DNA of 20,331 nucleotides, taken from positions 2,518 to 22,848 of the forward strand of contig CAJUMM010000021.1 of the NCBI GenBank assembly GCA_910586955.1, in the 5' to 3' direction. Of the stretch, positions 8,301 through 15,421 are shown piece after piece. The notes beneath the pieces are model-generated. The model made no database searches and was not told the origin of the DNA. It saw only the letters and a program-made list of their open reading frames with translations. The DNA comes from an uncultured Lachnospiraceae bacterium. Its GTDB lineage: Bacteria; Bacillota; Clostridia; Lachnospirales; Lachnospiraceae. The stretch's first letter is position 1. Every line of letters begins with the position of its first letter. A program made the position numbers and the translations under genes.

Positions 8301-8739
8301 TTACGATTATTACTGCAGAAGGGTCATGGAGTGCTACCATGAGCTGGGAAGGCCCGGGGATGGGCTTCCTTACCAGAAGCTGGTCTATGAATCCTGGATC
8401 GCCCGCTACGGCAGCATCGACAATTATCTCCAGAATTTTTATTACCGGAAATCCCGGCTGTACAGCATGGGATCCATGTATTACTATGTGGGGGATATGG
8501 AGAAGGCCAGGGAGTACTTAGAGCAGATTGGCCGGGAGAGCAAGTGCCGTCACTGCAATTATAAAGAGTGCGAAGACTACTGGGAGGCTATGGGCTTTTT
8601 AAGGGAGGCGGAAGGCCGCCTGGAGGAGGCTCTGGAGTGCTACGGGAAGGCCTGCAAGGAGTCCAAAGCCAACAATCTGAGTATTGCCAAGGTGGAGAAG
8701 CTTACAAAGCAGCTTCAGAAACAGCGCAGAAAATTTTAG
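5353..8739 (+). CDS. Large TPR protein with divergent J-like N-terminus
   Basis: A soluble 1128-residue protein with no signal peptide or membrane segment. Residues about 5-55 look like a J domain: ILEIGETKDKQAIQDAYRRL as helices I/II, then DPEGFKRLREAYEAAN as helix III. Where J proteins carry the HPD motif that stimulates Hsp70 ATPase, this one has N33-P34-E35. Most of the rest (about 200-1100) is a solenoid of tetratricopeptide repeats, with many A/Y-D/E-K-A-x-E/D-x-Y/L-like helices such as KAVYYLKKTLKVNPENPRA and NNRGCIYKYLEEYEKALELF. A Cys cluster C1065-x2-C1068-x4-C1073 lies near the end. It precedes an HscC-type Hsp70 by 27 bases, so it is probably its dedicated co-chaperone or client adaptor; this is inference. 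An AAGGGAAGG site precedes the ATG. Confidence 0.85.
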   Translation: MDEKISFSILEIGETKDKQAIQDAYRRLLVKVNPEDDPEGFKRLREAYEAANAYADRPDVLEKAPETPIEFWMDKVKKVYFSLSHRLNLECWKEILQDELCLNLDTGMEARDTLLGFLADSYRVTTDVWKMIDKTFNLQEEREELLEKFHPNFIDFVMHQCQSDDNFPYELFEGEDDADYDTFLYHYYDLCRQIDSRDLDTAGKTLETLSHLPISHPYLELEQARYDRCQGRLPEAAGRIHRLLEILPEDMRLLVYGGEIFWENGEKDLSAQCFEKVLKDCSTHYMANKYTAMYYLDKKEYEKAKEYCVEALRVSSQEEALLNCMHGINEELIRIYEDRQAEGELSDEDLMELGWCYLQNEQPEKGVALLEGRSVSDKHIAEFHNLRSKFYFVVNRFADAAQEARNCIPCIETEAKAREAEAEEDKKGEQQERVPGRIAAACEIIAKSLHMLAKEEGLPKEEKDSCFEQAMEAIDQALENEPENRGYRIEKIQILMDEGAYEKAIDICDEMVKTDREDFYAYVLRQKCCYEMHNGQGVVDNFYDAKNIYAGYPEIYELAADVFIRYSQYEDAKGILKQAEEAQVGSPKLDLIKLTIQRETAEKDEEYQDAYTQACELLKKFREHADQVSDKDMAEMYYEIARCSRGIDQHQEALRYIQEACRLHMDKLYRWIRANTLADLKEYDKAMEDYLICAKEYGDNEVVYENMARCYDNMGNWRKAVYYLKKTLKVNPENPRANSRIVDILTDRLKATGNREYYKEALPFATRQLELKATAYYYIERGLLHMEASAWKEAEADFVKAAELEPDNTFAYNNRGCIYKYLEEYEKALELFAKAVEVMEERETLIPYTNSGNCYERMCDYGKALEWYQKGSQLFPKNRSIRKDIIRIYKKMGFLEKALEEARNFYGPDTAQFFLEAGEIYVQMKRYDKGVSMYQAARKKGGENEADAISRIGDVYLYYKKKTKKALELYLKALELTKKGEGNYDYYCRRVMECYHELGRPGDGLPYQKLVYESWIARYGSIDNYLQNFYYRKSRLYSMGSMYYYVGDMEKAREYLEQIGRESKCRHCNYKECEDYWEAMGFLREAEGRLEEALECYGKACKESKANNLSIAKVEKLTKQLQKQRRKF

Positions 8740-8766
8740 ACTTACATAGAACCAGAGGGAAGAGAC

Positions 8767-10458
8767 ATGATAATAGGAATCGATTTAGGAACAACCAACA
8801 GCCTGGCAGCGTATTTTTCGGAGGACGGACCGAAGATTATTCCCAACCGGCTGGGGAAACATCTGACGCCTTCCATTGTGAGCGTAGATGAGAAGGAACA
8901 GATCTATGTGGGAGAGACGGCCCGGGAGCGGGGGCTTCTCTATCCGGGAACCACGGCCCAGGTCTTTAAGCGCAGCATGGGAAGCGCCAAGAAGTTTGAT
9001 CTGGGGTATAAGCAGTTTACGGCGGAGGAACTGTCCTCCTTTGTCCTGCGCTCCCTGAAGGAAGATGCGGAGGAATATCTGAAAGAGGAAGTCACGGAGG
9101 CAGTTATCAGCGTTCCCGCCTACTTTGACGACAAGCGGCGCAAAGCCACCAAGCGGGCCGGAGAACTGGCGGGGCTTAAGGTGGAGCGGATCATCAGCGA
9201 GCCTACGGCGGCGGCCATTGCCTACGGCCTGTATGAGAAGACGAAAAACACCAAATTCCTGGTTTTTGACCTGGGAGGCGGAACCTTTGACGTGTCCATC
9301 CTGGAACTGTTCCAGAATATCCTGGAGGTCCGGGCCGTGGCAGGGGACAATTATCTGGGAGGGGAGGATTTTACGGAGGTGCTGGAGAAGCTGTTTCTCC
9401 AGAAGAAGGAGCTTGATAGGGATTCCCTGGATGCCAAGACCCGGGGAATGCTCCACAAGGCGGCGGAAAGCTGCAAAATCGGCTTTACGGACAGCACGAA
9501 ATCCCTGTTCTCCTGTAACCTGAACGGACAGGCGGAGGAACTGGAGATTTCCCTGAAGGAGTATGAGGAGCTCTGTGAGCCTCTCCTGGACAAGATCCGC
9601 AAGCCCGTCCAGCGGAGCCTTTCGGACGCTCATATCAAACTTTCGGATATTGACGTTGTGGTGCTGGTAGGCGGGGCTACCAGGCTTCCGGTGGTGAAAA
9701 ATTTTATTGTGAAGCTGTTCCGGAAATTTCCGGATACCTCCGTCCATCCCGACGAGGCGGTAGCCCTGGGAGCAGCCATCCAGGCGGCGATGAAGGAGCG
9801 GAACCAGGCGGTAAAGGAAGTGATCTTAACGGATGTCTGTTCGTTTACCCTGGGAACGGAAGTGACGGTAAACCGGGGGAACGGCCGCTATGAGTCCGGG
9901 CATTACTGTCCTATCATTGAGCGCAATACGGTGATTCCGGCCAGCCGGACGGAGCGCTTCTACACCCTTCACGACGATCAGGCCAAGATTACCATCAACA
10001 TCCTTCAGGGGGAAAGCCGTTTTGCGGCCAACAACCTGCTTTTGGGGGAACTGACGGTAAACGTGCCCAAGAACCGGGCAGGGGAAGAGTCCGTGGATGT
10101 CACCTACACTTACGATATCAACTCCATCCTGGAGGTGGAAGTAAAAGTGCTTTCCACCGGGGAGGTGAAGAAGCAGATCATCAAGAGCAAGGAAAATGAG
10201 ATGACGGAGGAGGAGATCAAGGAGCGCATGGAGGAATTGTCCTACCTGAAAATCCATCCCAGGGATCAGGAGGAGAATAAGCTTCTGCTGCTCCGGTGCG
10301 AGCGGCTCTACGAGGAGAGCATGGGTGACGCACGCCGGGTGATTGACAGCGAGATCCGGAAGTTTGAGGAGGCCTTAAATACCCGGGACCGGGGAAAGAT
10401 TGAGGAAGGCCGGGCGGCTTTGAAGCAGGCCTTGAAAGAGCTGGAGGAAGAACTGTAG
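8767..10458 (+). CDS. hscC: Hsp70-family chaperone, HscC type
   Basis: A 563-residue Hsp70 that resembles E. coli HscC (about 556 residues) more than DnaK (about 638). The ATPase domain is complete: GIDLGTTNS (4-12), VISVPAYFDDKRRKAT (113-128), EPTAAAIAYG (145-154), DLGGGTFD (168-175), GDNYLGGEDF (193-202) and VGGATRLP (301-308). The HscC-like signature ILTDVCSFTLGTEV follows, then a short substrate-binding domain and a short helical lid rich in Glu, without the long DnaK C-terminal tail. HscC proteins usually work with specialised J-like partners rather than DnaJ/GrpE; here the partner is probably the TPR protein directly upstream. E. coli HscC has been linked to binding the housekeeping sigma factor; whether that holds here is unknown. 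Confidence 0.92.
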   Translation: MIIGIDLGTTNSLAAYFSEDGPKIIPNRLGKHLTPSIVSVDEKEQIYVGETARERGLLYPGTTAQVFKRSMGSAKKFDLGYKQFTAEELSSFVLRSLKEDAEEYLKEEVTEAVISVPAYFDDKRRKATKRAGELAGLKVERIISEPTAAAIAYGLYEKTKNTKFLVFDLGGGTFDVSILELFQNILEVRAVAGDNYLGGEDFTEVLEKLFLQKKELDRDSLDAKTRGMLHKAAESCKIGFTDSTKSLFSCNLNGQAEELEISLKEYEELCEPLLDKIRKPVQRSLSDAHIKLSDIDVVVLVGGATRLPVVKNFIVKLFRKFPDTSVHPDEAVALGAAIQAAMKERNQAVKEVILTDVCSFTLGTEVTVNRGNGRYESGHYCPIIERNTVIPASRTERFYTLHDDQAKITINILQGESRFAANNLLLGELTVNVPKNRAGEESVDVTYTYDINSILEVEVKVLSTGEVKKQIIKSKENEMTEEEIKERMEELSYLKIHPRDQEENKLLLLRCERLYEESMGDARRVIDSEIRKFEEALNTRDRGKIEEGRAALKQALKELEEEL

Positions 10459-10474
10459 AAGGAGGAAACCTGTC

Positions 10475-10957
10475 ATGTCCATTGAACTTGTGCGCAGATA
10501 TTTCCGGGAACTGGGAATGGAGGAGCGCATTTTGGAATTTGAGGAGTCCAGTGCCACGGTGGAACTGGCGGCCAGGGCAGTGGGCTGTGAACCTGCCCGG
10601 ATTGCCAAAACCCTGTCATTCAAAGTGGGGGAGGAGCCTGTGCTGATTGTGGCGGCCGGGGACGCCAAGATTGACAACCGTAAGTACAAAGATACCTTCG
10701 GAAAGAAGGCGGTGATGCTTACCCGGGAGGAAGTGGAGGACCGGATTGGCCATGCCGTAGGCGGCGTCTGCCCCTTCGGTGTGCCGGAAGAAGTGAAGGT
10801 GTATCTGGATGAATCCCTGAAGCGTTTTTCCACAGTGTTTCCCGCAGCCGGAAGCTCCAACAGCGCCATTGAGCTGAATCTTGCGGAGCTTGAGCGCTGC
10901 TCACAGGCAGCCGGATGGGTGGACGTATGCAAGGGGTGGCAGGAGGCAGAGGCGTGA
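10475..10957 (+). CDS. ybaK: YbaK/EbsC-family aminoacyl-tRNA deacylase
   Basis: A 160-residue single-domain protein of the YbaK/ProX superfamily, which hydrolyses mischarged tRNAs such as Cys-tRNA(Pro) in trans. Visible landmarks are TLSFK with a conserved Lys at residue 50, AGDAKIDNRKYK (61-72), the loop GGVCPFG (96-102) that fits the family GxxxP motif, and AAGSSNSAIEL (124-134). AAGGAGG at 10459-10465 precedes the ATG, 16 bases after hscC. The exact tRNA specificity (bacterial YbaK versus other ProX-like groups) cannot be settled by eye. The position between a chaperone and tetrapyrrole genes suggests co-transcription only, not a shared pathway. Confidence 0.88.
   Translation: MSIELVRRYFRELGMEERILEFEESSATVELAARAVGCEPARIAKTLSFKVGEEPVLIVAAGDAKIDNRKYKDTFGKKAVMLTREEVEDRIGHAVGGVCPFGVPEEVKVYLDESLKRFSTVFPAAGSSNSAIELNLAELERCSQAAGWVDVCKGWQEAEA
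10941..10946 (+). promoter_or_regulatory. Ribosome binding site that fixes the sirC start
   Basis: AGGAGG ends 7 bases before the GTG at 10954. The in-frame ATGs at 10915 and 10927 lie upstream of this site, would add a Gly/Arg-rich leader foreign to the family, and have only poor sites of their own. Confidence 0.75.
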
Positions 10958-11412
10958 GCCGGTATTTCCCGCTATTTGTGAACCTGGAAGGCAAAGAGGT
11001 TCATGTCTTCGGCGCCGGAACCGTGGCAGCCAGAAGGATTTTAGCCTTGCTGGAGTTCGGCTGCAGGCTTAAGGTGACTGCACCGGAGGCCGGGGAGGAA
11101 GTGAGGAGGCTGGCAAGGGAGGGCAGGCTTGCGTGGGAGAAAGCCCTCTACTGCCCGGGGATGGCAGCAGGGGCGGTTCTTGTGCTGGCGGCCACGGACA
11201 GCCAGGCGGTAAACCGCAAGATCCGGGAAGAATGCCGGGAGCTTGGAATCCCGGTGAATGTGAGCAGCGACCAAAGCCTCTGCGATTTCTATTTCCCGGG
11301 ACTGGCCAGGAAAGGAGACCTGGTGGTGGGCGTCACGGCGGGAGGAGCGGATCACAGGCTGGCCCGGAAGGTGACGGAACAGATCCGGGAGGTTTTAGGA
11401 GGGGATGATTGA
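10954..11412 (+). CDS. sirC: Precorrin-2 dehydrogenase (SirC/Met8/CysG N-terminal type)
   Basis: A 152-residue NAD-dependent enzyme that oxidises precorrin-2 to sirohydrochlorin on the way to siroheme or cobalamin. With the GTG start the protein opens YFPLFVNLEGKEVHVFGAG, the standard family start, with the nucleotide-binding GxGxxA at residues 20-25. The segment VNVSSDQSLCDFYFPG (101-116) corresponds to the usual catalytic-Asp region, and DLVVGVTAGGADHRLARK (122-139) to the family GGASP-like motif. The start overlaps the ybaK stop (GTGA). No uroporphyrinogen methyltransferase or ferrochelatase domain is fused. Its usual partners hemA, hemC and cobA/hemD are not next to it. Confidence 0.88.
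   Translation: MSRYFPLFVNLEGKEVHVFGAGTVAARRILALLEFGCRLKVTAPEAGEEVRRLAREGRLAWEKALYCPGMAAGAVLVLAATDSQAVNRKIREECRELGIPVNVSSDQSLCDFYFPGLARKGDLVVGVTAGGADHRLARKVTEQIREVLGGDD
11397..11404 (+). promoter_or_regulatory. Ribosome binding site that favours the second hemB ATG
   Basis: AGGAGGGG abuts the first in-frame ATG (11405) and so cannot serve it. The ATG at 11414 lies 9 bases beyond the site and one base after the sirC stop, and gives the family-typical start. Confidence 0.65.
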
Positions 11413-11413
11413 T

Positions 11414-12397
11414 ATGGAAATGATAATCAGGCCGAGACGCCTGCGGAATGGTGTAAATCTGCGGAAGATGGTCCGGGAGACCAGGATGGATAAAAGTTCC
11501 CTGATCTATCCCATGTTTGTGAAGGAGGGAACCGGGATCCGGGAGGAAATTCCCACGATGCCCGGGCAGTTCCGGTACAGCGTGGATCAGATGCCCTATG
11601 CCCTGGAGGACCTCTTAAAGGCCGGGGTGGGAAGTGTTATGTTTTTCGGAATCCCGGATCACAAGGACTCCCACGGGAGCGGGGCTTATGCGGAGGACGG
11701 AATTGTGCAGAAAGCCTTCCGGGAGGCGAAGAAGCGGTTTCCGGATCTCTACTGTATCGGTGACGTGTGCATGTGCGAGTACACCTCCCACGGCCACTGC
11801 GGCATTCTCCGGGGGGAGTATGTGGACAATGACCAGACTCTGTCCTATCTGGCAAGGATTGCCCTCTCCCAGGTCCAGGCCGGGGCGGATATGGTGGCTC
11901 CCTCGGATATGATGGACGGACGGGTGGAGGCCATCCGCACTATGCTGGATGAAAATGGCTATGGGGAGACGCCCATTATGTCCTATGCGGTAAAATATGC
12001 CTCGGCTTTCTACGGGCCCTTCCGGGATGCGGCGGGGAGTGCCCCGGCCTTTGGTGACCGGAAATCTTATCAGATGGATTACCATAATGTCCGGGAGGCA
12101 GTAAAGGAAGCCATGCTGGATGCCGGGGAGGGGGCGGATATTCTTATGGTGAAGCCGGCCATGAGCTATCTGGATGTGATATCCAGGGTGAAAGAGGTTA
12201 CGGATCTTCCCATAGCCGCCTACAGCGTCAGCGGCGAGTATGCTATGATTAAGGCGGGGGCTGCCCTGGGGTATGTGGATGAGGCTTCCATTATCTGTGA
12301 GACAGCTGCAGGCGCCTACCGGGCCGGAGTGGATATTTACCTGACTTATTTTGCCAAAGAGATTGCAGGCTATATGGACGAGGGGAGAATCGGATAA
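11414..12397 (+). CDS. hemB: Delta-aminolevulinic acid dehydratase (porphobilinogen synthase)
   Basis: A 327-residue enzyme that condenses two 5-aminolevulinate molecules into porphobilinogen. Counting from the ATG at 11414, the two active-site lysines are K194 (in MSYAVKYASAFYGPFRDA) and K247 (in ILMVKPAMSYLD). The zinc-binding Cys set is C119, C121 and C129 in DVCMCEYTSHGHCG, so this is the zinc-dependent form, not the Mg-only form. Length and motifs are full and normal. The stop overlaps the hemL start (TAATG). The earlier ATG at 11405 would add three residues and has no usable ribosome site. Confidence 0.96.
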   Translation: MEMIIRPRRLRNGVNLRKMVRETRMDKSSLIYPMFVKEGTGIREEIPTMPGQFRYSVDQMPYALEDLLKAGVGSVMFFGIPDHKDSHGSGAYAEDGIVQKAFREAKKRFPDLYCIGDVCMCEYTSHGHCGILRGEYVDNDQTLSYLARIALSQVQAGADMVAPSDMMDGRVEAIRTMLDENGYGETPIMSYAVKYASAFYGPFRDAAGSAPAFGDRKSYQMDYHNVREAVKEAMLDAGEGADILMVKPAMSYLDVISRVKEVTDLPIAAYSVSGEYAMIKAGAALGYVDEASIICETAAGAYRAGVDIYLTYFAKEIAGYMDEGRIG

Positions 12398-13680
12398 TGA
12401 CACGATCGGAAATGCTATTTGAGCGGGCGGTAAAACGGATTCCCGGCGGGGTGAATTCCCCGGTCCGGGCTTTCGGCTCCGTAGGAGAGAAGCCCCGGTT
12501 TATTGTCTCCGCAGAGGGAGCTTATTTGACGGATGCGGACGGGCGCAGGTATCTGGACTATGTGGGCTCCTGGGGTCCCATGATTCTGGGACACAATCAT
12601 CCGGCTGTCCGGGAAGCGGTTCTGGAGGCCTGCAGCCAGGGCTTAAGCTTTGGGGCCGCCACGGAGCGGGAGGTGGAGATGGCGGAGCTTATCTGCAGCT
12701 TGGTTCCTTCCGTGGAGATGGTGCGGATGGTCAATTCCGGCACGGAGGCGGTGATGAGCGCTATCCGGGCGGCGAGAGGCTACACAGGAAGAGACAAGAT
12801 CCTCAAGTTCGCCGGCTGCTACCATGGCCACTGTGACGCCATGCTGGTGAAGGCGGGTTCCGGCGTGATGACGGCAGGCGTGCCGGACAGCGCAGGCGTT
12901 CCGGCCGGCTGTACAAAGGATACGCTGACAGCGGCCTACAACGATCTGCCGGGGGTGGAGGAGCTTTTCGCAGCTTGCGGTTCCGAGATCGCTGCGGTGA
13001 TTGTGGAGCCCGTGGGAGCCAATATGGGCGTGGTTCTGCCGGAGGAGGGATTCTTGGAAGGCCTCCGGAGCCTGTGCAGCAGATACGGAAGCGTCTTGAT
13101 TTTCGACGAGGTCATTACCGGTTTCCGGCTGGGACTGTCGGGAGCCCAGGGATATTTTGGGATCGAGGCGGATCTCACCACCTTCGGCAAGATTATCGGC
13201 GGCGGAATGCCGGTGGGAGCTTATGGGGGAAGACGGGAAATTATGGAGCTGGTGGCGCCTTTGGGCCCGGTCTATCAGGCGGGGACTTTAAGCGGCAATC
13301 CGGTGGCTATGGCGGCAGGACTGGCAGAGCTTCGGACCCTCCGGGATACGCCCGGGTTCTATGAGGAGCTTCACCGGAAATCCAGGATACTCTTCCAAGG
13401 CCTGGAAGGGCTTGTGAAGAAAGCCGGAAAGGCCTGCCGGTTCAATTACATCGGTTCTCTGGGCAGCCTGTTTTTTACGGGGCAGGAAGTGCGGGATTAC
13501 GGGTCTGCCAAGACTTCGGATACGGAAGCTTATGCAGCATATTTTTCCCATATGCTGGACAGGGGCATTTACCTGGCACCCTCCCAGTTTGAGGCTATGT
13601 TCGTGTCCGCAGCCCTGACGGAGGAGGAGATTGGAAAGACCCTGGAAGCGGCGGAAAGCTTTTTAAATATCAATGGATAG
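12397..13680 (+). CDS. hemL: Glutamate-1-semialdehyde 2,1-aminomutase
   Basis: A 427-residue class-III PLP aminotransferase-fold enzyme that converts glutamate-1-semialdehyde to 5-aminolevulinate. The PLP lysine is K265 in TTFGKIIGGGMPVGAYGG (261-278), the same number as in E. coli HemL, and the cofactor Asp is D237 in LIFDEVITGFR. MVNSGTEAVMSAIRAARG (111-128) and CYHGHCDAML (141-150) are also typical. It overlaps hemB by one base; GAGGGGAG about 10 bases upstream serves as ribosome site. It supplies the substrate of HemB, so these two genes form consecutive steps. The HemA step that makes its own substrate is not in the window. Confidence 0.96.
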   Translation: MTRSEMLFERAVKRIPGGVNSPVRAFGSVGEKPRFIVSAEGAYLTDADGRRYLDYVGSWGPMILGHNHPAVREAVLEACSQGLSFGAATEREVEMAELICSLVPSVEMVRMVNSGTEAVMSAIRAARGYTGRDKILKFAGCYHGHCDAMLVKAGSGVMTAGVPDSAGVPAGCTKDTLTAAYNDLPGVEELFAACGSEIAAVIVEPVGANMGVVLPEEGFLEGLRSLCSRYGSVLIFDEVITGFRLGLSGAQGYFGIEADLTTFGKIIGGGMPVGAYGGRREIMELVAPLGPVYQAGTLSGNPVAMAAGLAELRTLRDTPGFYEELHRKSRILFQGLEGLVKKAGKACRFNYIGSLGSLFFTGQEVRDYGSAKTSDTEAYAAYFSHMLDRGIYLAPSQFEAMFVSAALTEEEIGKTLEAAESFLNING

Positions 13681-13694
13681 ATGGAGGAGAAGGG

Positions 13695-14744
13695 ATGGAT
13701 AAGAAAAAGTATGTAGCTTATGTGGGAACCTACACCCACGGAAGCAGTGTAGGCATTCATATTTTTGACCTGGATGTGGAAAACGGAGGGATGAAGGAGC
13801 GCAGGGTGGTTCCTATCAACAATCCTTCCTACATCAAAATGTCCCACAACGGAAAATTCCTGTATTCCATTGCAGACGAGGGTGTGCGTTCTTTTAATGT
13901 GCTGCCGGAGGGGGATCTGGAGCCTCGGGACTGCATCGGGATTGACGGAATGCGGGGCTGCTATCTTTCCACGGATCAGGATGACCGTTATCTCTTTGTG
14001 GCGGGCTGGCATGACGGGAAGGTAACCGTTCTCAAATTGAAGGAGAACGGGGATTTTGACCGGATTACGGACGGGATTTTCCATAAGGGCCTTGGCAGCG
14101 TGGCGGAGCGGAATTTCCGTCCCCATGTGAACTGTGTCAATCTGACTCCGGACGGAAGATATCTCTGTGCGGTGGATCTGGGTACGGATCAGATTAAAAT
14201 TTACAAATTTGATGAGAGGACCGGGAAAATATCCCTGGTAGATCTCCTGATGTGCGAATTAAATTCGGCTCCCCGGATTATAAAGTTCAGCCGCAGCGGC
14301 AATTTCGCCTACGTCATCAGTGAGTTGAAGAATTATATTACCGTATACCGCTATGACGGAAGCGGGAAAAGCCCCTCTTTTGAGCTGATTCAGACCGTGC
14401 CTACCCTGAACGATTACCATTCTGCTACCAGCGCTGCCTGCGCCCTGCGGTTCTCCAAGGACGACAGCAAGGTGCTGTGTACCAACGCCGGGGACAATAC
14501 GGCAGGTGTCTTTCACGTGGATCGGGAGACCGGGCTTCTGGAGCGCATCTGCGTCCTTCCCATCAGCGGGGATTATCCGAAGGCCATCGATTTCTTCCCG
14601 GACAACCGGCATATTATGTCCCTGAATCATGAGAGCAACAGCATCACGGTTTTTGAAGTCCATTATGAGAAAAAATACTTTACTATGAAGGGAAAGCCCA
14701 TTCCCATTGAGACCCCCAACTGCATTCTGGTGTCGGAGGTATAA
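13695..14744 (+). CDS. Lactonase-family seven-bladed beta-propeller (6-phosphogluconolactonase-like)
   Basis: A 349-residue cytosolic protein of the YbhE/YkgB lactonase family, members of which hydrolyse 6-phosphogluconolactone. The family opening YVAYVGTYTHGSSVGIHIF (6-24) and the active-site blade FRPHVNCVNLTPDGRYLC (141-158) followed by DLGTDQIKIY (161-170) are clear, with repeats of the blade pattern throughout. GGAGG lies 7 bases before the ATG, and the gene begins only 14 bases after hemL, so it is very likely co-transcribed. It has no obvious role in tetrapyrrole synthesis. The substrate could be another sugar lactone. Confidence 0.88.
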   Translation: MDKKKYVAYVGTYTHGSSVGIHIFDLDVENGGMKERRVVPINNPSYIKMSHNGKFLYSIADEGVRSFNVLPEGDLEPRDCIGIDGMRGCYLSTDQDDRYLFVAGWHDGKVTVLKLKENGDFDRITDGIFHKGLGSVAERNFRPHVNCVNLTPDGRYLCAVDLGTDQIKIYKFDERTGKISLVDLLMCELNSAPRIIKFSRSGNFAYVISELKNYITVYRYDGSGKSPSFELIQTVPTLNDYHSATSAACALRFSKDDSKVLCTNAGDNTAGVFHVDRETGLLERICVLPISGDYPKAIDFFPDNRHIMSLNHESNSITVFEVHYEKKYFTMKGKPIPIETPNCILVSEV

Positions 14745-14760
14745 AAGTGCAAAAGAGGGC

Positions 14761-14789
14761 TTGAAAAAAGCGGCCAAACCAACTAAAAT
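14761..14789 (+). promoter_or_regulatory. Sigma-A-type promoter of pduL-ackA
   Basis: TTGAAA (14761-14766), 17 bases, TAAAAT (14784-14789). Each box matches the consensus at 5 of 6. It lies 37 bases before the pduL ATG, just inside the 82-base gap after the lactonase gene. Confidence 0.7.
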
Positions 14790-14826
14790 GAAGGTAAAAA
14801 TACTACATAGAGAAGGAGAATGGATT

Positions 14827-15393
14827 ATGAATTTCGTTGTTGAAACCTCTGCACGCCATGTGCATGTGACACAGGAGGATCTGGAGACCCTGTTCGGAAA
14901 GGGTTATGAGCTGACCAAGAAGAAGGATCTATCCCAGCCCGGCCAGTTTGCCTGCAATGAGAAGGTAACTATTGTTGGGCCCAAGAAAGAGATGGCGGCT
15001 TCTATTTTAGGACCCGTGCGTCCGGAGACCCAGATTGAGCTTTCCCTGACAGATGCCCGTTCCATCGGTGTGACGGCGCCTATCCGGGAGTCCGGGGACG
15101 TTGCCGGAAGCGGAGCCTGCAAGCTGGTAGGACCTGCAGGGGAAGTAGAGCTGAAGGAGGGTGTGATTGCCGCAAAGCGCCACATCCATGCTACTCCCGA
15201 GGATGCCGAGAAGCTTGGCGTGAAGGACAAGGATGTGGTATCCGTAAAGGTTGACACGGAAGGCAGAAGCCTGGTATTTGGCGATGTAATCGTCCGGGTA
15301 AGTCCCAAGTACGCATTGGCTATGCACATTGATACGGACGAGTCCAACGCAGCGGGCTGTGCCGGAACCGTATACGGTGAGATTGTAAAATAA
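14827..15393 (+). CDS. pduL: PduL-type phosphate acyltransferase (phosphotransacetylase)
   Basis: A 188-residue PduL enzyme that interconverts acyl-CoA and acyl-phosphate; it is unrelated in fold to classical Pta. Two PduL domains are visible: ARHVHV (residues 9-14) and KRHIHATPEDAEKLGV (117-132) hold the metal-binding His residues, with LSQPGQFACNEKV (35-47), GPKKEMAASILGPVRPETQ (51-69) and MHIDTDESNAAG (166-177). I chose the ATG at 14827 because AAGGAG (14813-14818) precedes it by 8 bases; the open frame extends upstream into the lactonase gene without family similarity. It starts directly in the catalytic domain and has no N-terminal encapsulation peptide, so it is probably a free cytosolic enzyme. 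Gap to ackA is 28 bases. Confidence 0.94.
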   Translation: MNFVVETSARHVHVTQEDLETLFGKGYELTKKKDLSQPGQFACNEKVTIVGPKKEMAASILGPVRPETQIELSLTDARSIGVTAPIRESGDVAGSGACKLVGPAGEVELKEGVIAAKRHIHATPEDAEKLGVKDKDVVSVKVDTEGRSLVFGDVIVRVSPKYALAMHIDTDESNAAGCAGTVYGEIVK

Positions 15394-15421
15394 TCATTAA
15401 AAATAAAGGAGAATACTTGAA

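Noticed and set aside
8785..9747. Long minus-strand open frame of 320 codons opposite hscC, and similar ones opposite hemB, ackA and the TPR gene
   Set aside because: They lie wholly inside strongly recognised genes, have low-complexity His/Leu/Gly-rich translations typical of antisense frames in GC-rich codons, and lack plausible ribosome sites.
10915..10953. Longer sirC start at ATG 10915 or 10927
   Set aside because: It would overlap ybaK by about 30-40 bases and add a Gly/Arg-rich extension not seen in the family; the GTG at 10954 has an ideal AGGAGG site.
14707..14826. Longer pduL frame starting inside the lactonase gene
   Set aside because: The extension is Lys/Arg-rich without PduL similarity; AAGGAG at 14813 points to ATG 14827. 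It was considered as an encapsulation peptide but lies partly within another gene and ahead of the predicted promoter.
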